64,000 nt of DNA from Hyphomicrobiales bacterium (GTDB taxonomy: Bacteria > Pseudomonadota > Alphaproteobacteria > Rhizobiales > Rhizobiaceae): the NCBI GenBank assembly GCA_900469625.1, contig UBXV01000035.1, positions 1-64,000 on the forward strand, in the 5' to 3' direction. This document shows, one piece after another, positions 45,401 to 54,010 of the stretch. A model generated the notes under the pieces. The model saw nothing but the letters and a program-made list of their open reading frames with translations. It was not told the DNA's origin and made no database searches. Numbering within the stretch: the stretch's first letter is position 1; every line of letters begins with the position of its first letter. The position numbers were made by a program, and so were the translations under genes.

Positions 45401-46244
45401 GGGAGGTCCCTGACGCATCCGTCACTGTATAGGTGAAACTATCGATGCCGTAAAAGCCTGGCCGCGGCTTGTAGCTGATCGTGATGCCGCTCGCCACGGC
45501 ATCACCGTTGGCCGGGGAACTGGCCACTGCCACCGAGACTGGTGTGCCTTCGATGATGCGCAATGGCACCTGCACCTCGTCGCTATCATAGGCAACGTCC
45601 AATGCGACATCACCGACAACCGGCAAGCTGTCGTCGACGGAAAGTTTGTAGAGTCGATACTCATAAAAAGCTCCGTTCTTGGTGTAGAGGTTGACTACGA
45701 CCACCACCGAATGTTCGCCTGGATCGCGCGCCGTACCAGACAGCAAGCCCGATCGCGACAGGGTCATGCCAGCTGGCAGCCGGCCGCTATCTATGGCGAT
45801 ATCATAGGGCTGGCGGGCGCCGCTAACCTGCATCTGTTGCGAATAGAAGGTACCGCTTGTCGCGTGCGGTAATGTGAGCGGCGATATCGTGATATTCGGA
45901 CGGATGAGCATAATATAGGCTCGCTCACCGGTGTTGCCTTGGCTGTCGCGGACACCAATCGTAAAGCTGTAAGGGTCATAGCGACTTGGGGTGCCGCTGA
46001 GACCGCCCTCGGGAGAGAGACGCAGGCCGTCGGGAAGTTCGCCATATTTCAGGCTGAATGTATAAGTGCCAGCGCCTCCAGCCGCGGTGAAAGCTTTGCT
46101 GTAAGATGAACCTGCCATTCCGGAGATAAGATATAAATCGCTAGGACCGATCGTAATGGGCGCCGCCAGTGAAATCGTCGGAACAATCAAGAAAATGAGC
46201 ACTGAGACCAGAATAGCCCGCAGGTCCAGAAGTCCTATCTGCAT
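42435..46244 (-). CDS. Large Ig-repeat autotransporter-like outer-membrane protein
   Basis: 1269-residue protein. Residues 1-28 form a signal peptide (MQIGLLDLRAILVSVLIFLI...). The passenger carries at least four He_PIG-type repeats (for example LPDGLRLSPEGGLSGTP, LPAGMTLSRSGLLSGTA, LPEGLKFDGATGTISGVP) and six cadherin-like/Big_9-type repeats ending in forms of DSFTY...VTVTV. The last ~290 residues look like an autotransporter beta-barrel (alternating strands, for example GVTLGFSTSL, FGMVSLGADYLL). The chain ends VGVSGRM and lacks the usual terminal Phe. GGGGAA precedes ATG 46244. Probable surface adhesin; ligand unknown. Confidence 0.85.
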   Translation of the reverse strand: MQIGLLDLRAILVSVLIFLIVPTISLAAPITIGPSDLYLISGMAGSSYSKAFTAAGGAGTYTFSLKYGELPDGLRLSPEGGLSGTPSRYDPYSFTIGVRDSQGNTGERAYIMLIRPNITISPLTLPHATSGTFYSQQMQVSGARQPYDIAIDSGRLPAGMTLSRSGLLSGTARDPGEHSVVVVVNLYTKNGAFYEYRLYKLSVDDSLPVVGDVALDVAYDSDEVQVPLRIIEGTPVSVAVASSPANGDAVASGITISYKPRPGFYGIDSFTYTVTDASGTSLPARVTVTVGDPPPPVAQDLTFEMKPEETRLGFSLLATGAGPFQFRMQSQPQHLRGFSFLADGTGTYERGEDGSGRPFKGTDTFTYQAVGPGGVSNTARVTINVLGRPAPVATDDTQRMVANSSANIFVTRNDSGVIAEIAIDRAPAHGTASVSLPNVLVYTPAANFFGTDSFTYVASGPDGTSAPATVTVTVMPAPVPTVTAHGAKTAAGVAVAIDLAAGATGGPFTAATLVSSPADGVTAVAGTVVTYTPPGHAAGEVRFGYRISNPFGDSLPGMVTITVEQPTFVFSPVAGALPRGTVGTPYNGLTIIAATAAPVTRYDVTLGGLPEGLKFDGATGTISGVPTTAGANDFTVTATDANGAVGTSAYSITIVVPAPTSSDSNATVAANSTGNSIPLNLGGGAADTLSIVTRPAHGIATASGLAITYTPAPGYSGVDSFTYIASNATGPSTAATVTITVTQPILVFSPSSGSLRQAMAGEAYSQPISAEGGAAPLLYRLASGTLPKGMVLNISTGELTGPLAADAGGNYAFTIGVRDNNGATGTVNYTLNVRAIAITVTDKVVDVPAGSAPSDVYLNSGATGGPFIGAEATFVEPEHAGTASIIQGELAQVGPVAPPVGWYLKFIPNKAYSGQVRIGFRLVSALGASNTGTVTYKLAFDASKHAEEINALVRDFVQTRQNLIASTIKVPGLIDRRRMAAGTETLTSRMTPSTDGVTLGFSTSLAQMKAARDRADGVEQAEISPFNIWLDGTVLMHRRKDEDDRWGNFGMVSLGADYLLSEKALLGLSFHHDRMTDPTDEDMELFGNGWLAGPYASFEIGKGIFWDTSLLYGGSSNTIDANAWDGTFGTRRLLMDTAIKGQWQLDDVTVFTPALRAVYFSETVDDYGVKNGAGNAIDIEGFTEEQLRVSLRAEIARQFNLESDLTLTPRLAGTVGYSELDGEGVFGSLSAGLSINATQGWAIDAGLLLNVEGNGEKSVGAKVGVSGRM

Positions 46245-47052
46245 CACGCAATTCCCCGATCCAGCTTGATCTCGCGCAAAGAGTGCTGCCCTCACGACCA
46301 TCGAGTATTTGGTGAGGTTAAACTCCCAAGGGTTCTCTTGCGCTTCGGGCTGGCTTCTCACGTCTGTCGCGGCAAAAAAATACGGCAGATGCCGTACTTC
46401 GACCGCATGGGGTCGGCTCACCCTACCCATGCAATCATGATGGGGATCGGCACAATTTTAGACGCAGCTTCGATCCTGATCGTAGCGACTTGAGCCAAGA
46501 CGTCCGACGCTGTCGCAAAGCTTCTGAAAGACCAGGTGACCCTAAACCTCCCAGCGTCCGCTTTGAGAAAGCACCCTGACGTGACTGTCCTGGTCGACCC
46601 TGCTGCGTTCAGCAAAGCAGATTGAGATCGGACGCTATCGAAGCAGAGTCCGCTCTTGGGAGCCTGCAAACTCGATATCTGCCCCCCTCCAATGAGCGCA
46701 CCAGGCGGCCGGGCCAGTTGGCGGTTAGAAAGGTCACCGCAGGAGGTGCAGCGTAGCGCCGACCAGCGGCCGGGAACTGGTACCGTGGGCAAGCCGCAGC
46801 CGCCTGGATGAGGGATGCCACCCATTCGCGCTACCGACCATTTCGAGCCTTCGTTCGCCGTTCGCGTCAGAAGCATACGAACAGCATCCGATATCATCGC
46901 TGATATGATTGAAGACGATGCTCACAGCGTCAGGCTGTGCACCCTCACGGGTGTTGAAGAATGGCCCTTCCCTTGCTCAAAGTAGGCAGATGCGGATTTT
47001 TATACGACGCTTCTGCTTGGGAGAACCGGGCGCCTGATCCAATGAGGAACCG
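46245..47052. other. Long intergenic region with no supported gene
   Basis: About 800 bases upstream of the autotransporter-like gene. It must hold that gene's promoter. Open frames of up to about 160 codons exist on the minus strand (46418-46897), but their composition is irregular and no domain is recognisable. I see no transposase, tRNA or clear hairpin. Part may be decayed DNA. Confidence 0.45.
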
Positions 47053-47580
47053 TCATCCTAATAGCCACCCGGCCAATCCACCGGCAGCAATGATCAATAG
47101 GATCGGTATGCGTGGCACTCCCATCACCGCGGCGGCCGCGGCAGCCGCGGTAGCCGCGGTGAAACCCACAGCGCCGGAGAGTTGCAGTATCGAGACCACG
47201 CCGGCAATGATCAGTCCGGTCCCGACCGGCGCGAGGCCTTCGCGCATGGCACGATGCCAGGCTTTTTCGCGGTGGGCGCTCGTCAGCCTGAACACTGCAT
47301 AGCAAAGCAGCGAGGACGGAGCGAAGAGCGCAAGCGACGCGACCACCGCTCCTCCCCAGCCAGCGACCTTCCAGCCGACCAGGGTCGCGAGCATCGTTCC
47401 AGGGCCGGGAGCGGCACGCGAAATCGCAAACAGCTCGACAAATTCGCGTGAACTGAGCCACGCCCGTGCCCGCACGACCTCACCTTCCATGCCGGAGATG
47501 ATGCTGGCGCCGCCGCCGATGGAAATCAGCGAAAACGGAATGAAGACGGCGAGAAGTCCGAGATAGGCATCGTCACGCAT
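47053..47580 (-). CDS. Chromate transporter, C-terminal half (split ChrA)
   Basis: 175-residue half-size CHR-family membrane protein. The conserved FSLISIGGGASIISGMEGEVV (about residues 14-34 region), ELFAISRAAPGPGTMLA and GWKVAGWGGA are typical. It overlaps the N-terminal-half gene; GTG 47592 would extend it by 4 residues. Paired short CHR proteins act together, often exporting chromate or transporting sulfate-like anions. It is the last gene of the operon starting at 53889. Confidence 0.87.
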   Translation of the reverse strand: MRDDAYLGLLAVFIPFSLISIGGGASIISGMEGEVVRARAWLSSREFVELFAISRAAPGPGTMLATLVGWKVAGWGGAVVASLALFAPSSLLCYAVFRLTSAHREKAWHRAMREGLAPVGTGLIIAGVVSILQLSGAVGFTAATAAAAAAAVMGVPRIPILLIIAAGGLAGWLLG

Positions 47581-48154
47581 CGGATTTGACACGCCCCCAG
47601 CTGAGCGTGACGCTGATCGGCGCGATAACGGCTGCGACCAGCAACAAGGGCAGTTTCAGGACGGCGACGGCTATCGCCGTCGCAGCGACAATGGCAAGAC
47701 CGGAACCATGCCGTGCGGCCCGTCGCGTACCTTTCCAGCAGATGACGAGAAGCAGACCGCTGGCGCTGGCTGCAATGCCCGTGAGCACACCCTCGAGTTC
47801 GGCCAGGTCGTGCACGTGGTCGACGATCGCGCTCATACCGATCACGGCGAAGAAAGGTCCGATGAGGAAGCCGAATGTCGCCACGACAGCGCCGAGGGGG
47901 CCACGCAACTGCTCCCCCATGCAGACCACCAGATTGACAACGTTCGCCCCGGGCAGCATCTGCGAGATCGCCAGGCTGCTGGCGAAATCGTCCTCGCTGA
48001 TCCAGCCGCGCCGCTCGACGAACTCCCGATGCAGCCAACCGGACAGACCACCGCCGAAGCTCAGCACGCCGATCTTCAGGCAGACGCCAAAGAGGGCCGG
48101 CAGGCTGGCGCCGCCTCCTGCTTGCCCGTTTTCCCGCTCGTCGTCAGGCTGCAT
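47573..48154 (-). CDS. Chromate transporter, N-terminal half (split ChrA)
   Basis: 193-residue half-size CHR-family protein with LKIGVLSFGGGLSGWLHREFV and ISQMLPGANVVNLVVCMG, the signature of the first CHR domain. ATG 48154 overlaps the end of the ABC ATPase gene by 11 bases, so it is in the same transcript. Heterodimer partner of the gene at 47053. An unusual passenger for a peptide-type ABC operon. Confidence 0.87.
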   Translation of the reverse strand: MQPDDERENGQAGGGASLPALFGVCLKIGVLSFGGGLSGWLHREFVERRGWISEDDFASSLAISQMLPGANVVNLVVCMGEQLRGPLGAVVATFGFLIGPFFAVIGMSAIVDHVHDLAELEGVLTGIAASASGLLLVICWKGTRRAARHGSGLAIVAATAIAVAVLKLPLLLVAAVIAPISVTLSWGRVKSDA

Positions 48155-49772
48155 TCGGAAGCTGTGCCATGCTCGCCGAAAGAAGCCGCTTCGTATAGTC
48201 GTGCTGCGGATTATCATAGACCGCCTCGGTCTTTCCCTGCTCGACGATGCGGCCGCGATACATCACCACCACGTCGGTTGCGAAATCGCGCACCAGCGCC
48301 AGATCGTGGGCGATGAAGATGTAGGACAAACCGAGCTCGCTGCGCAGTTGCTTCAACAGATCGATGACCTGCGCCTGGACAGAAACGTCGAGTGCCGAGA
48401 CGGCCTCGTCGCACACGATGACCTCGGGCTTGAGGGCAAGTGCGCGGGCGATCGCGATGCGCTGGCGCTGGCCGCCGGAAAACTGATGCGGATGTCGGTC
48501 GATGTGATCTGCGTTCAGGCCGACACGTTCGAGAAGGCCGATTACCCCGTCACGCCACTCGCGCTTCGGCAGCACGTCGGAATGGATCGCCCATGGTTCG
48601 GAGACGATCTGGGCGATTGTCATGCGCGGATTGAGGGAGGCCGTCGGATCTTGGAAAACGAACTGCATGCGCCGGCGGACCTTGAAGGTCTCAGCCGGGC
48701 TCATGCCATGAAGATCGCGCCCATCGAAGCGGATCGTGCCTATGGTCGGTCTGTCGAGGCCAAGCAGCATTCTTGCCAGTGTCGATTTTCCGGAACCTGA
48801 TTCGCCGACGATCCCCAACGTTTCGCCGCTGCGCAGCATGAAGCTCGCGTCATCAACGGCTCGGATTGCCTTCGGCCCGGCTTGCGCCGCCTTGCCCGGC
48901 TCGACGCCGTAGATCCGGGAAACCCCGTCGACGTCGAGCAGCACCCTGCCCTTCGCGTCGTGCGTGTTCGATTCGAAACCATGACGGCCGGGCATGGCGT
49001 CTAGCAATTTGCGCGTATAGGGGTGCTGGGGCGCGTTCATGATCGCATGAGCCGTTCCCGCCTCGACGATCCGCCCGCCTTGCATGACGACGACCCGGTC
49101 GGCGACCTTCTCGACAACGCCGAGATCGTGGGTGATGAGCACCATGCCCATGCCGCTCTCGGACTGCAGCTTCTTGAGCAACGCCAGCACCTGCGCCTGA
49201 ACGGTAACATCGAGCGCGCTTGTCGGTTCGTCGGCGATCAAGAGCTCTGGTGCGAGCGCAATGGCCGACGCGATCATGATGCGCTGGCGCTGCCCGCCGG
49301 AGAACTGGTGCGGGTATTGCCGCGCCCGGCGCTCCGGGTCGTCGATGCCGACCTTGGCCAGGAGATCGATGACGCGGGCATGGGCCGTGGCCTTGTCGAC
49401 GCCGTGCACACGCAGGGTCTCGGCAATCTGCCAGCCGACCGGGTAAACCGGATTGAGAGCCGCCAACGGGTCCTGGAAGATCATCGAAATCTTCTTGCCG
49501 TTGATCGCCCGGCGTTCTTCGCGCGAAGTCTTCAGGAGATCGCGCCCGCGATAGAGGATCTCTCCGCGCGAGATCACCGCCGGCGGCGTGTCGACCAGGT
49601 CGAGGACCGCCGATGCGCTGACGCTCTTTCCCGAGCCGCTCTCGCCCAGGATGGCGAGCGTTTCGCCCGGATTGATCGACCAACTGACATCATTGACCGC
49701 ATGCACGGTCCCCACGCGGCTCGGGAACTCGATGCACAGGTTGCGGATTTCGAGAAGGGCCTGCTCGGTCAT
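48144..49772 (-). CDS. Fused double ATPase of a peptide-type ABC transporter
   Basis: 542-residue protein joining DppD- and DppF-like halves. First domain: Walker [12 protein letters not shown], signature [15 protein letters not shown], Walker B DEPTSALD. Second domain (from about residue 277): Walker [10 protein letters not shown], signature [15 protein letters not shown] and Walker B VIVCDEAVSALD, with Pro replaced by Ala, a change that should be tolerated. Both halves end in a HPYT/HDYT element. ATG 49772 overlaps the permease stop by 4 bases. It powers the transporter encoded upstream. Confidence 0.92.
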   Translation of the reverse strand: MTEQALLEIRNLCIEFPSRVGTVHAVNDVSWSINPGETLAILGESGSGKSVSASAVLDLVDTPPAVISRGEILYRGRDLLKTSREERRAINGKKISMIFQDPLAALNPVYPVGWQIAETLRVHGVDKATAHARVIDLLAKVGIDDPERRARQYPHQFSGGQRQRIMIASAIALAPELLIADEPTSALDVTVQAQVLALLKKLQSESGMGMVLITHDLGVVEKVADRVVVMQGGRIVEAGTAHAIMNAPQHPYTRKLLDAMPGRHGFESNTHDAKGRVLLDVDGVSRIYGVEPGKAAQAGPKAIRAVDDASFMLRSGETLGIVGESGSGKSTLARMLLGLDRPTIGTIRFDGRDLHGMSPAETFKVRRRMQFVFQDPTASLNPRMTIAQIVSEPWAIHSDVLPKREWRDGVIGLLERVGLNADHIDRHPHQFSGGQRQRIAIARALALKPEVIVCDEAVSALDVSVQAQVIDLLKQLRSELGLSYIFIAHDLALVRDFATDVVVMYRGRIVEQGKTEAVYDNPQHDYTKRLLSASMAQLPNAA

Positions 49773-50692
49773 CGTACACCTGCTGATGTCTGGAAGCGCC
49801 AGCGTTCGACCGGGTCGGTTACCAGCCGGAGCCAATTGGAAAGGAGGTTCAACGCCATTGTCACCATCATGATCGCGACACCGGGCCAGAACGAAAGCCA
49901 CCAGGCAGATCCGAGGTAGTTGCGGCCATCGGCCACCATCAGTCCCCAGCTCACCTCGGGCGGCTGGATGCCGATGCCGAGGAAGCTCAGGCCGGATTCC
50001 ACCAGCATGACGAAAGCCATTTCGAGTGCCGCAAGATTGATGACCGTCGGCATCACCATAGGGGCAATGTGCCGGAACAGGATGCGGTTGGTGTTCGCGC
50101 CCATGGCAAGGGCGGCCGTGACGAACATTCGCTCCTTGATCTCGAGGACCTCGGCCCTGACGGTTCTGAGGAATATCGGAATGCGCGAAACCGCCAGCAC
50201 CAGAATGACGTTCTCGACGCCGGGATCGAAGACGAACAGCACGATGACGGCGAGCAACATCGAGGGGAAGCTCATGATTGCGTCCGCAAGGCGCAGAAGG
50301 GTCGCGCTGATCCAGCCGCCCTTGTAGCCGGCGACGAGCCCGAGCGCGCCACCGATCGTCATCGACAGAAGGACGGCGCTGCTGGCGATCAGAATGGTGT
50401 TCTGGCTTGCAACGATGATGCGGGCAGCCAGGCTGCGCCCGAGCGCGTCCGCGCCGAGCACGAACCACCAACCCTTGTCGAGCGAGAACGGCGGCGCGTT
50501 GCGCGCCATCAGGTTGACGGCCCGCGCCTGGTCGGCCATCAGCCACGGCCCGAAGATCGTGCAGAAGAAAACGATCAGCAGCAGGATGGCCGATACGAAG
50601 GCAACCTTGTCCTGCCAGAGGAGCGCGGCGATCTGCCTCGCTGCGGCCGATCGGGCCGCAGGTTTCGCCTTGGCCACCCGTGGGGGGGCCAT
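49769..50692 (-). CDS. Peptide-type ABC transporter permease (DppC-like)
   Basis: 307-residue permease. After a basic Ala-rich N-terminus, helix one is KVAFVSAILLLIVFF; the LGADALGRSLAARII stretch is the DppC periplasmic motif; the coupling region includes FVTAALAMGANTNRILFRHI. ATG 50692 (MAPPRVAKAKP) lies one base after the upstream permease stop. It pairs with the permease at 50694. Confidence 0.9.
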   Translation of the reverse strand: MAPPRVAKAKPAARSAAARQIAALLWQDKVAFVSAILLLIVFFCTIFGPWLMADQARAVNLMARNAPPFSLDKGWWFVLGADALGRSLAARIIVASQNTILIASSAVLLSMTIGGALGLVAGYKGGWISATLLRLADAIMSFPSMLLAVIVLFVFDPGVENVILVLAVSRIPIFLRTVRAEVLEIKERMFVTAALAMGANTNRILFRHIAPMVMPTVINLAALEMAFVMLVESGLSFLGIGIQPPEVSWGLMVADGRNYLGSAWWLSFWPGVAIMMVTMALNLLSNWLRLVTDPVERWRFQTSAGVR

Positions 50693-50693
50693 C

Positions 50694-51611
50694 TCAGTTA
50701 TACCGGATGCGCGGGTCGACGACGGCATAGGTGATGTCCACAAGGATGTTGATGATGAAGACGGCAAGTGCTGTGACGAGCACGGCGGCCTGGATGACGG
50801 CGAAGTCGCGAAGCATGACGGAATCGATCATCAGCTTGCCGATGCCGGGAAAGCCGAACACGGTCTCGACGATGACGGCGCCGTTGACGATGCCGGCCGC
50901 CTGGTCGCTGGCAACCGTGATCACCGGCAGAAGTCCGTTGCGCAGCGCATGTACGAACACGATCGATCGCGATCCGACGCCTTTGGCCCGCGCCGTCTTT
51001 ATGTAAGTCGACGACAGGGCCGTCATCATCGATGTACGAACGACCTGGACGAGCACGCCGGTCGGGCGCAGCGTCAGGACCGCCACCGGGAGGACCCAGT
51101 GCAAAACCGTTCCGGTACCCGACGTCGGCAGCAGGCGCAGCGTGACGGCAAACACCAGCACGCCGACGATGGCGACCCAGAAGTTGGGGGTGCTGGCGCC
51201 GAGCAGCGAGACGAAGCTGGCAAGCCGGTCAAAGGGCCCGCCTGGCTTGAAGGCGGCAAGCGAGCCTATGACGACCGCAAGCGCGATCACGAGCGGCATG
51301 GTGACGGCCGCAAGCATGAGGGTCGTCGGAAAGGCCTGAAGAACGACGTCGAGCGCCGGCCGCGAAAACTGCAGCGATTGCCCCATGTCGAGATGCATCA
51401 GGCCGACCATGAAGCGGCCGAACTGGAGATACAGCGGATCGTTGAAGCCGAGGCGTTCGTTGAACTGATGCCGGATCTCGGCGGACGCATCCTGCGGCAG
51501 ATAAAGGTCGGCGGGCGAGCCGGTCATACGCGCCAGGAAGAACACGAGAATAATCAGGACGATGAGCGAGAACAGGCTCTGGAACGATCGCTTGAATATG
51601 AATGAACCCAT
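50694..51611 (-). CDS. Peptide-type ABC transporter permease (DppB-like)
   Basis: 305-residue permease with the DppB-type opening (FKRSFQSLFSLIVLIILVFF), LYLPQDASAEIRHQFNERLG in the periplasmic loop, the coupling loop YIKTARAKGVGSRSIVFVHA (about residues 195-214) and the ending VFGFPGIGKLMIDSVMLRD. First permease of the operon, about 95 bases downstream of the binding-protein gene. Confidence 0.91.
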   Translation of the reverse strand: MGSFIFKRSFQSLFSLIVLIILVFFLARMTGSPADLYLPQDASAEIRHQFNERLGFNDPLYLQFGRFMVGLMHLDMGQSLQFSRPALDVVLQAFPTTLMLAAVTMPLVIALAVVIGSLAAFKPGGPFDRLASFVSLLGASTPNFWVAIVGVLVFAVTLRLLPTSGTGTVLHWVLPVAVLTLRPTGVLVQVVRTSMMTALSSTYIKTARAKGVGSRSIVFVHALRNGLLPVITVASDQAAGIVNGAVIVETVFGFPGIGKLMIDSVMLRDFAVIQAAVLVTALAVFIINILVDITYAVVDPRIRYN

Positions 51612-51705
51612 ATCAGCTCCTCCGCCGGATGTGGATTGAAGAATTGCCCGGAACCGGACGGAAACCTGCGGCGCCGGAGCATATCGCCCGGCGCCGCGCG
51701 CGTCT

Positions 51706-53220
51706 CTACTTCAGGGTCAGCTTTGCCAGTTGCAGTTCGACCGCGTTGGCGATGGTCGGCTGGAAGTCGAGCCTCGTGCCAACCCGCATATAGTTGACCA
51801 TGTGGAACAGCGGCACGTCGGCCACCTTGTCCTCATAGATCCTGCGGAACACTTCCTGGTAGGTCTGGGCCCGCTTGTCGCCTTGCTCGGTACCGGCGAG
51901 CACGATCAGATTGTCGAGTTCGGGGTCGTGCAATTCGCTCTGGCGACCGTTTGAATGGTACTTGAAGAAGGCGGTGAAGGCCGCGTCTCCGCTGTTGTTG
52001 TCGTGCATCGTCAGAAAGATGTTAGGCTGGCGATCCGGAGCGAACGGCTTGTTGGCCATCTGCAGCCATTGCGACATTTCGAGATTGTCGAGCTTGATGT
52101 TCAAACCGACCTGCCGAAGCATTTCCGCCGCCGCTTCGACGAACTCGTTGCTGTTGGCAAACATAGCCGGGCGGCCGACCATGCGGATCTCGCGCGTCAC
52201 GTCTACGCCGTCGGCCTTTGCCTGCGCGAGCAACGTCTTGGCCTCCTCCGGATCATAGGCCCAGGGCTTCAGGTTCGGATTGAAGCCAAGCACGTTGGGG
52301 CCGATCTGCTGCATGGCAAGCTGTGCCTTGTCGCTGACGATACTGCCGAGGAAGGCCTTGCGGTCGATGGCAAGGTTGATCGCCTTGCGCACACGCAGGT
52401 CGTTCAGCGGCGGAATGTCGACCGACAGGCGGAACATGGCGCTATCGGAGTTCGGATAGACCTTGTCCGTCGCCTCGTTGGTCGCATCCTGCGGCGCGAT
52501 GGAGAAGGCGAGGTCCGCCTCGCCCGTCTCGACCATCGCCGCCGCCACCGAGGATTCGGTGCGCCAGACATAGGTTGCCTTGTCGATGACGGGCTTTGCG
52601 CCCCAATAGGCGTCGTCGCGGACGAGTACGACATTTTCGCCCTGCGTCCAGTGATCGAACCGGTAGGGGCCAGTGCCTACGGGCTTTGCGGTGTATTCGC
52701 CCATCGGTGTGTTGGGCGATGAAATCGCGAGCTGCGCCAGAAGTGTCGGCAGGATCGGGACAGGCGCCTTGGTGGTGAACTTCACCGTGTGGGCGTCCAC
52801 CTCGCTTGCCGTCACATCAGTGCCGTCGAAATATTTAGTGCGGGTAATGCAGGTCAACTTCGGATCGACGGTGCGTTCCACCGAATGGATCACAGACTTG
52901 GCGTCGAAAGGAGCGCCGTCATGAAACTTGATGCCCTCGCGAAGCTTGAATACCCACTCGGTAGGCGAGGTCTGCTCCCAGCTTTCGGCCAGTCGCGGCA
53001 GGGTCGTGTTCTTGTCGTAGTCAAGCTCGACCAGCGTTTCGACGACATTCTGCTTGATGATGCGGCCGATGACGGAGCGCGGCGTTTCACACGGATCGAG
53101 CCGATCCGGTCCTGCGGGAAGCACGATCGTGACCGACGTGTTCGCCCCAGCCACCGCCATCCCGGCGGGCATTGCCATCGTTGTCGCCAACGCGACCGCA
53201 AACGATTTCCAAAGTTTCAA
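51706..53220 (-). CDS. Peptide-type ABC transporter substrate-binding protein
   Basis: 504-residue SBP_bac_5 family periplasmic protein with a signal peptide MKLWKSFAVALATTMAMPAG cleaved after VAGA. Family stretches include LAESWEQTSPTEWVFKLREG, VGTGPYRFDHW and RKAINLAIDRKAFL. It lies 39 bases after the RraA-like gene. Ligand not readable; the RraA-like and ChrA neighbours hint at an organic acid-type or anionic solute, but this is speculative. Confidence 0.9.
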   Translation of the reverse strand: MKLWKSFAVALATTMAMPAGMAVAGANTSVTIVLPAGPDRLDPCETPRSVIGRIIKQNVVETLVELDYDKNTTLPRLAESWEQTSPTEWVFKLREGIKFHDGAPFDAKSVIHSVERTVDPKLTCITRTKYFDGTDVTASEVDAHTVKFTTKAPVPILPTLLAQLAISSPNTPMGEYTAKPVGTGPYRFDHWTQGENVVLVRDDAYWGAKPVIDKATYVWRTESSVAAAMVETGEADLAFSIAPQDATNEATDKVYPNSDSAMFRLSVDIPPLNDLRVRKAINLAIDRKAFLGSIVSDKAQLAMQQIGPNVLGFNPNLKPWAYDPEEAKTLLAQAKADGVDVTREIRMVGRPAMFANSNEFVEAAAEMLRQVGLNIKLDNLEMSQWLQMANKPFAPDRQPNIFLTMHDNNSGDAAFTAFFKYHSNGRQSELHDPELDNLIVLAGTEQGDKRAQTYQEVFRRIYEDKVADVPLFHMVNYMRVGTRLDFQPTIANAVELQLAKLTLK

Positions 53221-53259
53221 AGGCGTATCCTCCTCTTGCCTTGTCTCATGCCGTGCGTT

Positions 53260-53889
53260 TCAACCTTTCACCAGCTGAAGCCGCGCCTCCCTGAATTTTG
53301 CAATCTTGTCGCGTTCACGCTCCTCCTGGGCGCGAATGCCGGGAATTAATCCCGCGGCGATCGCCGGGGACAACGCAACAACGCCGTCATCGTCGCCAAC
53401 AATCAGGTCCCCGGGATTGACGACCAGGCCGCCGATCGAGACAGGAACGTTGATCGCTCCCGGGCCATTCTTGTAGGGACCCCTGTGCGTCACGCCACGG
53501 GCAAAACAGGGCAGGTCCGAGGCGCGGATGGCGGCGACGTCGCGGATCGCGCCGTCGATGACGAAGCCGGCGACTCCGATCGATTCCGCATGGGTCAGGA
53601 TGATTTCGCCGATCAGGGCCTGACTGATATCGCCGCCGCCATCGACCACGATGACGTCACCCCGGCGCGCGACCTTCAGGGCGGCATGGATGGCGAGGTT
53701 GTCGCCGTGGCGGGTCTTGACCGTCAGCGCCGTGCCGATCAACTGGCCGCCCCGATGATAGGGCAAGATCCCGGTCGCACCGGGAAGGCGCTCCAGATTG
53801 TCACTGATGATGGACGTAGCGACGCTGCGGAACTGCGCCAGGAGTTCGGCGCCAACAGGCGCGGCTGTCGGGAATTCTTCGACTGACAT
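53260..53889 (-). CDS. RraA-like / HMG-CHA aldolase family protein
   Basis: 209-residue RraA-fold protein. Conserved patches: SDNLERLPGATGILPYH, VVDGGGDISQALIGEIIL (about residues 87-104, substrate/metal loop) and VIDGAIRDVAAIRASDLPCF with the Arg-Asp pair used in aldolases. Such proteins act as 4-hydroxy-4-methyl-2-oxoglutarate or 4-carboxy-4-hydroxy-2-oxoadipate aldolases or as oxaloacetate decarboxylases; true RNase E regulators are less likely here. ATG 53889 has GGAGGAAAC. First gene of the ABC operon, divergent from a LysR gene. Confidence 0.87.
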   Translation of the reverse strand: MSVEEFPTAAPVGAELLAQFRSVATSIISDNLERLPGATGILPYHRGGQLIGTALTVKTRHGDNLAIHAALKVARRGDVIVVDGGGDISQALIGEIILTHAESIGVAGFVIDGAIRDVAAIRASDLPCFARGVTHRGPYKNGPGAINVPVSIGGLVVNPGDLIVGDDDGVVALSPAIAAGLIPGIRAQEERERDKIAKFREARLQLVKG

Positions 53890-53959
53890 GTTTCCTCCGA
53901 TGAAGGCCATCCCAAGGCCTTCCTTCATGACAAACATCTAAACTTGCCAAGCGAAGCAA

Positions 53960-53995
53960 AAAAGCGATAAATTTCGTCCTATATAAATCGCTTTT
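53960..53995. promoter_or_regulatory. Candidate LysR operator (inverted repeat)
   Basis: AAAAGCGAT and ATCGCTTTT form a perfect 9-base inverted repeat separated by 18 AT-rich bases between the RraA-like gene (start 53889) and the LysR gene (start 54011). The arms are 16 bases from the LysR start, consistent with autoregulation. Confidence 0.4.
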
Positions 53996-54010
53996 ATTCA
54001 TGGAACGACG

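Noticed and set aside
46418-46897. A 159-codon minus-strand open frame upstream of the autotransporter-like gene.
   Set aside because: No domain, no good ribosome site and irregular residue composition; not supported as a gene.
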